DNA from: Ophiosphaerella korrae
Lineage: Eukaryota > Ascomycota > Dothideomycetes > Pleosporales > Phaeosphaeriaceae
Reading direction: 5' to 3'
Length of the DNA: 64,000 bases
NCBI GenBank assembly: GCA_028456385.1
Contig: JALNQF010000004.1
Location: 248,001-312,000 of the forward strand
Below the pieces are notes generated by a model that had not been told where the DNA came from, searched no databases, and saw only the letters and a list, made by a program, of their open reading frames with translations. The translations under genes and the position numbers were made by a program. Below are positions 22,938 to 34,268 of this stretch, one piece after another (the stretch's first letter is position 1; every line of letters begins with the position of its first letter).

Positions 22938-23486
22938 ATGTCCTCTTAGTCCTTCCTTTCAGTTTTCTAGTATTACCTTCGACCTCTGGGGAGTTCTTTA
23001 CTGTATTATATGGACGAAAGTTTGCTGCAAACAAGCGTGCTTTGAGGAAGCCGATGAGCACGAAAGTCGGTAGCTTATGTGTACCAGTATGTATGAATGG
23101 TACACGATAGGACAAAGCAGGTAGAAAAGAAGAATGGACATTGTTGGCGCTTTGACTGTTGTTGTGTGGAACACATGGCGTCTCTGACTCTGTGAAGTGT
23201 GCGATCTTTGTCTTGTTTCGTCACGTGAACAATGTCTTACAGTACGTGGGGGCATTTCTCATAATGCTCTTTCACTCCTAGGGGCAATGGAAAATAAGAC
23301 CTGGGATTGAGGGTCGTTCGCAAGAGTGTGATGGTTTGTTAAATGTGATGTAGCCGTACGTTGTTCAGGCCTTCGAAGATCCGGAAGCTATGACACAATC
23401 GTCTCCAGCCGTGCTTAGTATGTGACTGTGGAGGTACAATCACCAGCTACGACATTGTTGGTGGTTATACGGCCTGGCGCAAGTGA
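22938..23486. other. Intergenic between hypothetical gene and MCY1 3-prime end
   Basis: About 550 bases holding the promoter of the 185-residue gene and the 3-prime flank of the cysteine-synthase-like gene. Short frames only. Confidence 0.5.
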
Positions 23487-25015
23487 TCAAGTATCGAGAA
23501 TATTTTCAAGAGAAACATCATCCTCAGCTCCGCCAACAGGTTCGGTGTTTTTCCAAAATTTGCTGAGATGTCTCGCACCGCTATGGGAATGTTAACGAAG
23601 CTACCGATCCCTTGTAGCCAAAAATTACCTGTCGCACAACAGTGTCACGATTCGATGACCAGGGCCAAGCATCTTTGCAAGCTTTATTGCAGCCACGCCT
23701 GTGCTAATTAGTTCAAAATGTCATGTATGATTCAGTGAATGACTTACAATTCACCGCGCTAGAACTGCCGATGAAGATCCCATCGTGTTCCACTAGCCAG
23801 CGTGCCATATTGATTGCTTGCTCGTCATTCACTCTAATAGCATCATCGACGAGCTCCCTGCCTACATCGAAATTGTGAGTGACTCTGTTTATGCCGATAC
23901 CCTCGACGATAGTATCTACTTGATGTCGCCGGCGTGTACCTTCTCTTTCCTTGGGGTCAAACATGACACCGTATTTAATACGATTGTATAAGCCGCTTCC
24001 TGGAGGATCCGCAAGGACAACCTTAAGATCGGGAATTTTTGACTTTAGGAATAGGGAGACGCCGGAAATGGTGCCTCCTGTGCCAGCGCCACTCACAAAA
24101 GCGTCTAAGTAACCTCCGGTTTGCTCGTAAATTTCTGGTCCTGTGCCAGTGAAGTGCGCACGCCAGTTTGCCTCAGTCTCAAATTGATCTGCGAAGAGCC
24201 CCCTTCCAGGCTTATCGGGACTTGCTGTATGCTCTGCAGCTCTTGTGCGAGCAAGATTGACAAACTGGTTCTGGTCAACAATTGGTGCTGGTCGCACTCT
24301 CTCCACCTCTGCGCCAAGTTTCAAGAGAAGATCCGACTTCTCGATTGCCATGTCATTTGGCATACAACTTTAGTTGTTAGATATTGATTGCCAAAGTCAC
24401 GCACCCACTTACATGTGTGCTTTGTAGCCTCTTGCTCGACATATTGCGGCTAACGAAATACCTGTGCTTCCTACAGTTCCTTCATAAATGGTGTCACCAG
24501 AGTTGGGTACAATTAGACCTTCGCCCTCGGCCTGGAGTCAAGGTTAGCTATGGAGCCCCAAGGCAAGGCGTGCGTAGAAATGGCCTGGCCATACCATTTC
24601 AATAATGCTGAGGGCCACCCGATCTTTAGGGCTATTACCGGCGCCATTGAGAAACTGAGTACTTTTATTCAGCTTGGCCTCTTCAAGAACGCAGTCATGG
24701 CCGCTCTACCTCTGCTTTTGCAAGTATTTCGCATCCTGTATATTCGGATAGTGACTTGATTTTGATCAAGGGTGTGTTACCAATACAACCTTCCACTCCT
24801 AATTTGATGCTTCCAGCGCCATGACCTAGTGAATTACCAACTTCCCCCAAGGTTTTTTTCAACGTGTTTATATCACTGGTGTTGCTATATCGCTGACGAG
24901 GGGGAGCTGTTGTTGACTTTCGGTCTCGATAAGATAACCGTTTGTTGTACGCAGTAGTCAGAAGCACACCAAGAATAAATGCCCCCAAAAGATAATGTCT
25001 GGATGGGTCTGACAT
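23487..25015 (-). CDS. Cysteine synthase-like PLP enzyme, membrane-anchored (yeast YGR012W/Mcy1 type)
   Basis: Fold-type II PLP enzyme related to O-acetylserine sulfhydrylase. Six exons, 25015-24710, 24654-24595, 24531-24413, 24367-23748, 23698-23629 and 23580-23487 (introns 45-55 nt), encode 422 residues. Residues about 8-22 (YLLGAFILGVLLTTAY) form an N-terminal anchor, as in the yeast outer-mitochondrial-membrane protein Mcy1. Family marks: GNTPLIKI, Lys112 in the PKDRVAL segment as the PLP lysine, the NSGDTIYEGTVGSTGISLA loop and SGAGTGGT phosphate loop. The usual NPGGSVKDR is here NGAGNSPKDR, so substrate use may differ. It shares a 176-bp promoter with the methyltransferase gene at 25192. 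Confidence 0.92.
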
Positions 25016-25191
25016 TGTCGGCCTTTGGGTGGCGCAGCAAGCGAGAGCGTGTAGTAGGATGGTGTGTTGGATAGAGCTTTGACGGTCGAGTGTCTTGGCA
25101 ATGAAGTGACCTGCAAACCTCACCAACTGCTTGCGCGCCAGCAGCTTCTCGCACCCTTGAGTTTCGGTCTGGGCGCTTATTACAGGCGCCA
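25016..25191. promoter_or_regulatory. Compact divergent promoter, 176 bp
   Basis: The start codons of the Mcy1-type gene and the MidA-type gene are only 176 bases apart, so the two mitochondrial-type genes share one short promoter segment. Confidence 0.55.
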
Positions 25192-26733
25192 ATGGACTCG
25201 CCACTTGTCTCTCAGATATTCCGCCAGCTTTTCTCGCATCGAGCGTCGCAATGCCTTGCGCGGGGAGCTCGACCGACTCTTGCTCCTGCCCGCACTCCAT
25301 ATATTCAGCGGAGGGGGAAGGCCGTGCAGGCTGTAGCAGGAGAGACTAATCGGGAGAGTCGATGGACGCCGAGAAAGCATTCATTTCCACAGGAGAAGAC
25401 GGAAGAATTCGAGAGATACCCAATGATGACTTCAGACATGCTGCGGAACCGAAGAGAAAGACCGCGCAGAGTGAAAATGCTCCTGCGAGATTTTATAGAG
25501 GACAGTCTTTATAACCCAAACTATGGCTATTTCTCGAAGCAGGTAGTAATCTTCTCGCCCGGCAACCCCTTCGACTTCAATTCCATGTCCTCCGAGCACG
25601 AGTTCTTCCAGCAGCTGCGGCACCGGTACACCTCCTTCGAGGATGCACTTGACTTCCAAGAACCAAACGACCTTCGACAGCTATGGCATACCCCGACCGA
25701 ACTCTTCTCACCCTACTATGGCGAAGCGATTGCGCGATACCTTGTTGAGGACTACAAATACAACTTCTACCCATACCACGACTTGAACATCTATGAGATG
25801 GGTGCAGGTAATGGCACAATGATGCTGAATATACTGGACTATATTAGGGATGCACACCCTGAAGTGTACGAGCGGACAAAGTTTAAGATCATTGAGATAT
25901 CCAGCCAACTCGCACATCTGCAGCAACAAGGCCTGGGCCATTCGGCATACGCACGGGGGCACTCGGACAAGGTCGAAATTGTGAACCGCTCCATATTTGA
26001 CTGGAACACACATGTCTCCTCACCATGCTACTTCCTCGCACTAGAGGTCTTTGACAACTTTGCACACGACGCTTTAAAATACGATTTCGAGACCGGCGCG
26101 CCCTATCAATCCCACGTAGTAATAGATCAACGCGGTGAGCTTTTCGAATACTACTCACGAACCCTCGACCCTGTTGCAACACAATTTCTTGGGCGCCGAC
26201 ATGCCGCTTGCAAGTCATATCCACATCCACTGCAGGGTTCGCGAATCATGCAAAATCTCCGGAGTCTGATACCATGGCGAGATAATATGAGCCAACCAGA
26301 GTATATACCCACACGGCTAATGCAGTTTTTTTACATTTTGTATCAAAAGTTTCCCAATCACAAACTAATCAGCAGTGATTTTCATAAGCTAGGGGATGCG
26401 GTTGAAGGGTTGAACGCACCAGTAGTCCAAACCAGATATAAGAGACAGATGATACCTGTCACGACACCCCTTGTACACCTCCCTACATCTCCCAGATGTA
26501 AATGGCGCTAACACGAATACTAGGTACACCAAGGCTATTTTGACATACTCTTTCCTACCGACTTTGAGGTCATGGAACAAATGTATACTGCAATTACTGG
26601 CCGTTTTGCCAGAACATACTTGCATGAGGATTTTATGGCAGGGAGAGCAGATATTGCAGAAACGAGCACGAAGAATGGGGACAATCCGCTACTGTCTTGG
26701 TATAAAAATGCTAGTGTCATGATTACTCTATAG
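25192..26733 (+). CDS. Mitochondrial SAM-dependent methyltransferase, MidA/NDUFAF7 (DUF185) family
   Basis: Exons 25192-26472 and 26524-26733 with a 51-nt intron give 496 residues. The first 50 residues are Arg/Ser/Ala-rich without acids, fitting a mitochondrial presequence. The SAM site is visible as YEMGAGNGTMMLNIL (GAGNGT from about residue 204), followed by the acidic IIEIS strand and the FLALEVFDNFAHDAL motif. After the intron comes VHQGYFDILFPTDFEVME, typical of fungal family members. NDUFAF7 methylates a complex I subunit during assembly. This protein is divergent from the classic N-terminal region, so it may be the fungal paralogue rather than the assembly factor itself. Confidence 0.85.
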
Positions 26734-26991
26734 AATTATAAAAGGGAGCAATGTAGCTCAAGCTTGAAGATAGCATATTGGAATACTAGATACACAAAGA
26801 CAATAATGTTGCGATCCAGATACCTCGATACTGCTTCCAAAGTTTCAAGCTTGCCATGTAGGATATCTCTCTATAGGAGTTCCTCTCCAGCAATTCATGG
26901 TGCCCTCAAGCAGTCAGCAACACCGTGCCGTAGTAATAATCCCTTGGGCCACTTTATCTGATTTTGGCTGGTTGATATTCTCATCTTCGGC

Positions 26992-27680
26992 TCATCGCCT
27001 GAACCAGCTGCTAACCATACCGCCTGCGAGGTTTCGGGCAAGACCAGAACCATAAATAGCGTTTGAAGCAAAGCCACTCGCATGGCTGAACTTGTCGCAA
27101 CGGGAGAAAGCAAGGGTATTGGTGATGGTAAGAACAAGCGCAATGACTGGGTAACGTTAGTTTTTATTCATGCATCTTGCTCCAACCATGCCCAACTCAC
27201 CAACCAAAGTCAGCCATATGAATTTCAATCCAATAAGGGCAAACACGGCAAGTATAACCCAGAGCACCGGCTGGATATACAAGGCCATCCAAAAGAATCT
27301 TCTGTCAGTCGCGTTCTGCTCTCTTGTTTCCGGATCTGCAGACTCGAACACCCACCGGCCATCGCCCGTAGTGCTGTCGACCTCATTCCACCAGCGCAGT
27401 CCGACTAGGCGGCGCCCAGCAATGTTCTTGAGGTAGTAGAAGTCCATAGCAAGGAGGAGGATTGTCACGATGAAGATCAAGACGAAGTTGGAGGAGAGAA
27501 GCCGGAGGCCGAGGAGGTAAACAACGAGAGATGCTATAGTCATTGTCAGTCCTGATTGTTAGCCTGAGGTCAAAGGCACATACATATGCGGAAAAAGAGG
27601 AAAGTGAGCAGTGTGATGGGGTGGCTGCTGAGTTTCCAGCTCAGCGACCCGGGCGCAGGCGTCTGCTGTGCCGTCTCCAT
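26992..27680 (-). CDS. TVP23: Golgi membrane protein Tvp23
   Basis: Small four-helix protein of late Golgi vesicles, linked to Golgi-endosome traffic. Exons 27680-27584, 27533-27201 and 27146-26992 (introns 50 and 54 nt) encode 194 residues, the normal family length. The reading is distinctive: [13 protein letters not shown], then [49 protein letters not shown] and, in the last exon, [24 protein letters not shown] shortened acceptor choice at 27534 is required, since two earlier CAG sites lead to stop codons. Divergent from the CLYBL gene with 257 bp between starts. Confidence 0.95.
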
Positions 27681-27937
27681 GTTACGCGAGCTCGGTGAGT
27701 GATGGGATTGGAGTTGGGTGAATCGTGAGCTTCACGTGGCTTCTGTTCAGGAACGCGTCGGCGAGTCGGCGTTTGCGGCATGAGCTCTCCTCGTGACGTG
27801 CCCCACGTCATCCACCGGCTATCTGCCGCTTGAGTGCCCGAGGGTAATAGCCTATTGTTTACATGCAATTGAGCTATACGAACGCTATACACGACTTCAA
27901 GCCTTAATAGTCGTGTCTAAGCACAAGTACAACGGAA
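27681..27937. promoter_or_regulatory. Divergent promoter region TVP23 / CLYBL-like gene
   Basis: 257 bases between two start codons in opposite directions. It contains two CACGT elements (about 27733 and 27802), which can be bHLH or bZIP half-sites. Function is inferred only. Confidence 0.45.
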
Positions 27938-29002
27938 ATGGCAGCTTCAATTATCCGCAGGGCGTGCATGTACGGTATAACCTCCCCGTCTCTGCCCTCC
28001 ACTCGTCTCACTCCGTTGATTATAGCTATTGGGGAGCTAAAGACGTAACTAAGACGCCATATAGTTCCTTCTTCGTCGAAGAAAATGCTTGAGAAGTCAT
28101 TTGCTATGCACGCCGACAACGTAACCTATGATCTTGAAGACAGTGTTGCACCACACATGAAAGCCGAAGCACGCTCGAACCTACGCGATATTCTGAACAA
28201 ACAGAGACCGGGTGGAATCAAGGAGATGTGCGTGCGCATCAACAGTGTAGATACTGGTTTGGCCCTAGACGACTTAACCGAAGTGCTCAAGGGAGAGTCC
28301 TTAGATGCCATCATGCTACCCAAGTGTGAGAGCGCTGCCGACTTACATTTTGTCACCGATGTTATCCGACATCTAAGCCCAGAGCGGCATCCGTCAAGTA
28401 AAGCAGAAGGTGCCCGGAATGGGACTAAGAAAGAGCCGGTGCGTATTATTGCTCTTATCGAATCGGCCAAAGCAATCCAGAATCTGGCCTCGATTTGCAA
28501 CGCATCACCCTACCTCAGCGGGCTTGTCTTCGCAGCCGAAGATTTTGCCAAAGACATGAGCCTGACACGGACACCATCCCTCACCGAATTCCTGTATGCA
28601 AGATCAGCCATCGCAACTGCTTCACGAGCCGCTGAGCTTCCTTCTACAATTGATCTGGTGTGCACATCATACAAGGGCGAAAACGGGCTCAAGATACTCG
28701 AGGAAGAGTGCCTGAACGGCAAAGGCTTAGGCTTCAATGGAAAACAGTGTATTCATCCTAGCCAAGTCTCAATTTGCCATAAAGCATTTAGCCCAGGCGA
28801 GAAGGAGGTCGAATGGGCAGCGAGAATAGTCATTGCAGATGAGAAAGCAAGCAGGGCAGGCCGAGGCGCATGGACAATGGACGGCAAAATGATCGATGTG
28901 CCAGTTGTCAAGAAAGCTCATGCGATACTAGAGCGCGCAAAGGTATGTGAAATTGATGTTAAGGCTATAAGTGAGAAGTGGAAAGGGCAAGAACCGGAAT
29001 AG
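27938..29002 (+). CDS. Citrate lyase beta subunit-like protein (CLYBL, HpcH/HpaI family)
   Basis: TIM-barrel C-C lyase of the citramalyl-CoA/malyl-CoA type; human CLYBL cleaves citramalyl-CoA in mitochondria. A 37-nt first exon 27938-27974 ([12 protein letters not shown]) joins 28065-29002 after a 90-nt intron to give 324 residues. The joined start reads [16 protein letters not shown], the family N terminus. Further marks are [14 protein letters not shown] (acidic metal-site strand), [32 protein letters not shown] and [12 protein letters not shown]. The short Arg-bearing N terminus could be a mitochondrial signal, but it is brief. A run of unusual inserted residues ([16 protein letters not shown]) sits before the IALIESA strand. 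Confidence 0.9.
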
Positions 29003-29415
29003 ACTACGAATATCAGTCAAATTCGAACATAATACATACGTGTGTATACATTACTTTGCGTGATATGCGCTTTGAGCGTGTGTATTGGTGTAAGGTACAA
29101 CCGGAGATAAATGGACGTACGAGGCATGAATTCATCAACCATCTGTCACGATTCATTCAACTATGATTCAGCTTACGTCTGGTCCTTGCTTGTCCTAAAC
29201 ATAACCCTTATAGCAGATAGCCTAGCCCAATAGGTACGGTCATTGCGGTTACAGATACACCTTTACCATTATCGTGAGGGAGTGCGGTGTACGAAAGTAA
29301 TGAACAGGGAAGCACGCCATTCCGTCCGTTATTTAAAGCCGTTAACTACCCCACCTTCCGATTAGGAATCAACACCATCCGTCACCCTTAACATCAACCA
29401 CGAAAAACATATAGA
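29003..29415. other. Intergenic between CLYBL-like and dehydrogenase genes
   Basis: 413 bases between two tandem plus-strand genes, holding the first gene's 3-prime flank and the second gene's promoter. No other gene is seen. Confidence 0.5.
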
Positions 29416-31124
29416 ATGGTCATAATGGGCGGTGGACCAGATTTGCCGCCAAGAGATACTTCCGAGGTGAAAGAGTTGGTTCTCTGCGCACTACCATGGC
29501 CTGAAGATGAAGTAAAGGAGAGCATTGAGTTGCTGAAAGAAGAGTTCCAGGATGTGGAAGTCAAATATTTCCATACCATTTTTGAAAACGGGAAGACAAA
29601 ATCCATCAACATACCTAAAGGTAGGCTTTGGAATGACAACGTGAATTCGTCATTTGTGCTGGTGTCGGTGGTGTTGAATCGCCCACCCCAGGTTTTGCAA
29701 GTCATTCTTAGCTACGAAAAAATCTCTAATCAATCTCGCAGAGCTTACCACCCGCGCTTCCTACCTAGTAACACTTTTTTGGCTCCCTACAGGTCCTGAA
29801 GTCATACCCAATACGAAATTTATCCAATTCTTCTCTGCAGGCACCAATCACGTCGCCAAGCACCCAATATATACCGACTCCAAAATCCCATTATGTTCCG
29901 CAAATGGCGTTCATGGGCCTCAGATCGCGGAATGGGTCATTATGATGGATTTGGTGCGTAGTCACAATTTTCCAGAGTTGTACGAATTGCAAAAGCAAAA
30001 GACGTGGAGGCAGAAGGTTGGAATGAGTGTCAGTGATCGTGTGGGGAAGAAGGTGGGTATATTGGGCTATGGCTCTATTGGACGGCAGGGTGAGTCTTTT
30101 TCTCTTTTTCGCAATCGCTCCCGTCGGCGAAGATTACACCATCACGCCACCGCAGCCAGATCTGGCGTCCTGGATCAACGCCTCCAATAGTCCGAATGTT
30201 ATATCTTCTGCCGCCTTCGGTACCTAGATCTTAACTCCAAGAACTAATCGTATTGGATATTTCGTAATAACGTCTATCCTGCATATATCGATCCTTCGCG
30301 TTGGACCTATCGGATCCTTCGCCTGCGCCACCTTAACAACCTCACTCCACAATCCGAACAAGCGGAGGACTGTCCAAGTTACGAAATACATCCGATGTAT
30401 ATCCAAGCGGCCACTGAACTTCCTCTTTCTGCGTCGCGTCTTGGATTCGTGCGAATGTGGAGATTATGGACTAACGACGAAATACAGTGGCTCGCGTGGC
30501 GAAGGCTTTGGGTATGGACGTGATTGCATACACTGCCTCGCCTAGAACGACGCCAGAATCCCGCAAAGACAATGGTTACATAGTACCTGGTACTGGTGAT
30601 CCGGATGGTACTTTCCCAAGCGCATGGTTTCACGGCACCAACAAGGAGGATGTCCATGAATTCCTAAAGCAAAGGATTGATCTCCTGGTGGTTGCTGTGC
30701 CTTTGACGTGAGTCCTCTTCTGTCTGATTGAAGGAACAATAGAAGATTCAGTGACTTACCCTCTTGCAGTAAAGCAACCACACGTTTCCTCTCAACCGAC
30801 GAATTCAATCTCCTACACCAGTCTAACCCACATGGCACGCACATTGCCAACATCGCCCGCGGCCAAGTCATTGACCAGCCTGCTCTCGTCAAAGCTCTTG
30901 AAGATGGCTTGATAAGCGGCGCAGCTGTTGATGTAACTGACCCAGAACCACTCCCAGTGGATGACCCGCTGTGGACGGCTCCTAACGTTTTGATCACACC
31001 GCATGTCAGTGGGTCTACAGATGTATACGCTAATCGGGCCTTTGAAGTACTGAGAGAGAATTTGAGGAGGCAGCACAGTGGCAGGCAACTAGTCAACGAA
31101 GTTGATAGGAAGAGGGGATACTGA
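29416..31124 (+). CDS. D-isomer-specific 2-hydroxyacid dehydrogenase, NAD-binding
   Basis: Oxidoreductase interconverting 2-oxo and D-2-hydroxy acids. Exons 29416-29620, 29742-30089, 30488-30707 and 30770-31124 encode 375 residues. Introns are 121, 398 and 62 nt, the first two unusually long here. The Rossmann motif GYGSIG is at residues 177-182. Catalytic residues are visible as Arg in NIARGQ, Glu in DPEPLP and His in ITPHVSG. Joining exon 1 to 29742 yields INIPKELTTRASYLVTLFWLP, which fits the family. Reading through the first intron instead does not connect in frame. Physiological substrate is unknown. Confidence 0.9.
30090..30487 (+). other. Outlier 398-nt intron with coding-like fragments
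   Basis: Intron 2 of the dehydrogenase gene, with a GTGAGT donor and a TACAG acceptor. It is 6-8 times longer than usual here. Two stretches read like protein: about 30110-30226, giving PVGEDYTITPPQPDLASWIN and ending in TAG, and about 30285-30487 in another frame, giving YIDPSRWTYRILRLRHLNN onward, open for about 67 codons. They are not part of the enzyme. A captured piece of another gene is one explanation; the source is unknown. Confidence 0.5.
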
Positions 31125-34100
31125 GCCTCACAACTTAGTTGTAACCAGTGCCAATGGCCGGCCAGTATTTTGAATCGTAGACAACTTAGAGATGATTAAA
31201 TTTAACTGCAGCATTATTACAAACATATAAGGCTGTGGATACAACATAGCAGACTGAGGTAGAAATGGAATAACCGTTGCATGGTTGCGCAGAGCTTGTC
31301 AAAGGCACCACTGGTAGAAGTCAGTGTACGTACACCAGTGTTGAGGTACATCCTCCCCTCGCCTCAAGCTGCTTACTGGATCCCTGTTGGGACTCAATCT
31401 CTCGCGTGTCAACTTCCCGCGCCTGTAGGCCACGGAGAGATGCAATCACGATGCCGCGTTCAACGATACATACGGAAAACCCTAGCGCACCGCGCAGAGC
31501 CATGGGAGGCGGCACAGGAGACTGCGCAATAAGAGTAAGTGATGCTATTCAACTATGCCTGAGCATCATCTCAGATACGAGCATAACGAAGGGGCGCCCT
31601 TGACGAGCACATTGATGCATGCACACGAGACACATCAAAAGGATTGAAAGTCTCAATCATAGCGAAGCTGTTCGTCATCGTTGAGTGTGATGGTCATGCA
31701 CCAAGTACACATGAAACGTCAAGTCTGCCTCCAGGCCCAGCGAGCATCGGGTCACTACATGATACCTGTTTCGTAGCGGCGATAGGGTTTCCCTCGTGTT
31801 GTTCATGGTCAGAGTAGACTCGCGTGTATGTGGCGGATTGTGCAGGTATAACATGCTTCTCTGCAAGACCAGATTGTAGATGCATGTGAAACAATCTCGT
31901 GTGGTACATTTTACGCTCGCGTTACGACGCAATAACCTTGCAGTTAGCAGATCTGTACTTCTCTTAGTATGGGGAGTCATCTTCTCGGAGATATGAATTC
32001 GTAAACAATAGCTGATCGCATAATTCTTGGTGAATTGTTACATATGGCCCCTGATTATGACCGGGTTGTCATCGATTGGTAAGAGGCAGACTTAGGTGTG
32101 TTGAAGATTGCAGGCTGCAGTAATTAGGCGAATGTTGAGCTTTCCAAGAGTACGGCTCATCACTACCGATATCTATCTCGCGTGGGTAATCCTGCGCGGT
32201 GTGTTCCGGGTCATGACAGCGGACCGGCAAATGTCCAGTGCAAAAAGCAACGCGACTGTCTGTGCAGCAGCAGCTCGCGTCGGAAGTAATCTAGCGAACC
32301 GCAAGAGCAGATCGTGGCTCCTCAAACCCACGTTCTCTAGCCGTACCGTTAGCCGTTCCTCCGCGGCCCATGAGGTGTCTAATCCTTGCTCTGCCGCCTT
32401 CCACATGCAAAATTGTGGTCGGATTCGGGTCCTCCATCTCGTTTTGAGTCATTACTCCGTGTCATCGTCCCCATTATTCTTGCAGTGTGTTTATCCAGCC
32501 TTACACATTCTTAGAAAGTGGTGCTTTCGAGCCGTGCCAACCATACCCATGGCAGCTACCTCAGTAAATAGCCAAACCTCGTTCGGTTAGCAGGGTTCCG
32601 TTGACTGTCTCCAGATACCTGTTCCTGCATCTGCACAACCGACACCGTGTCTCTGCCGCCATGCCGTCTTTGGGGCTAGACCAATAGCAATGAAACTAGT
32701 TGACTATAGTCAGGGTTCCGAGGCAGAGCCTGGTGGGACGGACAGAGACGGCCGAGTTGCTGCTTGTATGAGATTACTCCGCGCTATTAATGCTGTCGAT
32801 CGCGTCCTCTCCAGCCAGCGCTTTGGATCTTCTGGAAGGTGAGGTGAGGTGAGGTGTTGGGCTCGGCTACCGAAACCGAGGATCGCTGAGGTGCATCGAC
32901 TTGGCTAGCACGTGAATTCTGTTGAATCGCTCGTCTTCCTTCCCAACGGCTATCAACTTACCACACTTTGAGGATATATTCGTAAGTGAAAGCACATGCA
33001 GATATTGTTGAGAATGTGGAGCTTCTACTGGGGCGACAGGTACGGAGGTACACCTATTTTCCATTTGTGGTCAAGCTTACCCTGGCTGTCAGCACGGCAG
33101 AAGGCTCTCGTTCCGTGCCCACATTTCCCACGAACGGCAGTCAGACCAGTGGTGACATAGGGTTATGCCAAGTTGTATGGAGGTCCGCTCAGCATTCTGT
33201 ACGAAGCTGACGCTCCACAGCCGGGTATCACAGCTGAGAACTGGATACGCTCGATGACATTGCTCATGATTCGCAGGCCATAGCGAATTTCGGGAAGTGC
33301 ATCCTGGTTTTGTGCGCGAGCTGCCTTGCCAAGATTAACATATTGGCTGCATTTATCCATAGTATTGTGCAGAACGGCCCCAAGCGACTCATCAATATGA
33401 CAGAAGAATATATCGAAAGCTCATCCTCAAGTGTGTAATGTGATACGGTATGTAAGCTACAGACGAGAGTCACAGGCGATACAGAAAATATACTCCCAAG
33501 ATGCAGAAGGAACGGAAAGGTGGGTCTTATTAAGTTTCAGTTCAATGGCTTTATTCGTTTGACAATCCTGTTGCTGTTCTCTTCGAACGACAATGTAGAG
33601 TTTGTTCTTCAAGTATTGGAGTTCCTCTTGCATGCTAGTCTAGGTACTTTTGAGAGCGATGAGATTTTGACCCATATGCAACGCAATGCTTGTCAGAGAC
33701 AAGGACTGCATGTTTGGAATGTCCGGAGACATGTAAAGAAATAAGTACGCCCGGGTTTCGCTAGCTGCCCATTCGTTACTGGCTTGCGTAACCACGTCTT
33801 ATTCATGCGCTGCGATATTCTTAGTGTATGAAGACTAAAGTATTCAAGCCTTGGTGTCAAAGTGAATATGGTTCTTAGGTAGATACACCTAGCCGATGCC
33901 GGGAGATGAGACTCTAAGATTTGACCCTCGTTATATTGCATGAACAGGGACCACAATTTATGGCAAGCATTTTTTCCAGGCTCATAGAGGTTTCTCTACG
34001 AGGGGTACTAAAGTCTTGCAGCATGGCTATTGGCCCATTCCGAATCATGAATGATATCCCGTAGGATGGCGTATGAATGATGGTGCGTGCGCACATCAAA

Positions 34101-34268
34101 AGCGTGGCTGACATGGTTGGCATGAGAGGTGCGTAACCGATGTGATGCTCGTGCACAAGTCACCAAAATCGTGGGTGGGTAAACCAAAGCGCACGGCAAT
34201 TGTAGCAGCGTTGACATGAAAATTTGTGAGTCGAACTTTATTTGGTAAAAGTCCTAGGAAAGTTGTGT
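31125..34268. other. Gene-poor region, 3.1 kb
   Basis: No supported gene on either strand. The longest open frame (32108-32590 plus, 160 codons) has no family resemblance and low-information composition. A short tandem GGTGA repeat (four units) lies at about 32839-32858. The region probably includes regulatory DNA or decayed sequence. I cannot say more. Confidence 0.5.

Noticed and set aside
32108..32590. 160-codon open frame in the gene-poor region
   Set aside because: No family resemblance, uneven composition, no promoter or splice context; other frames nearby are equally open.
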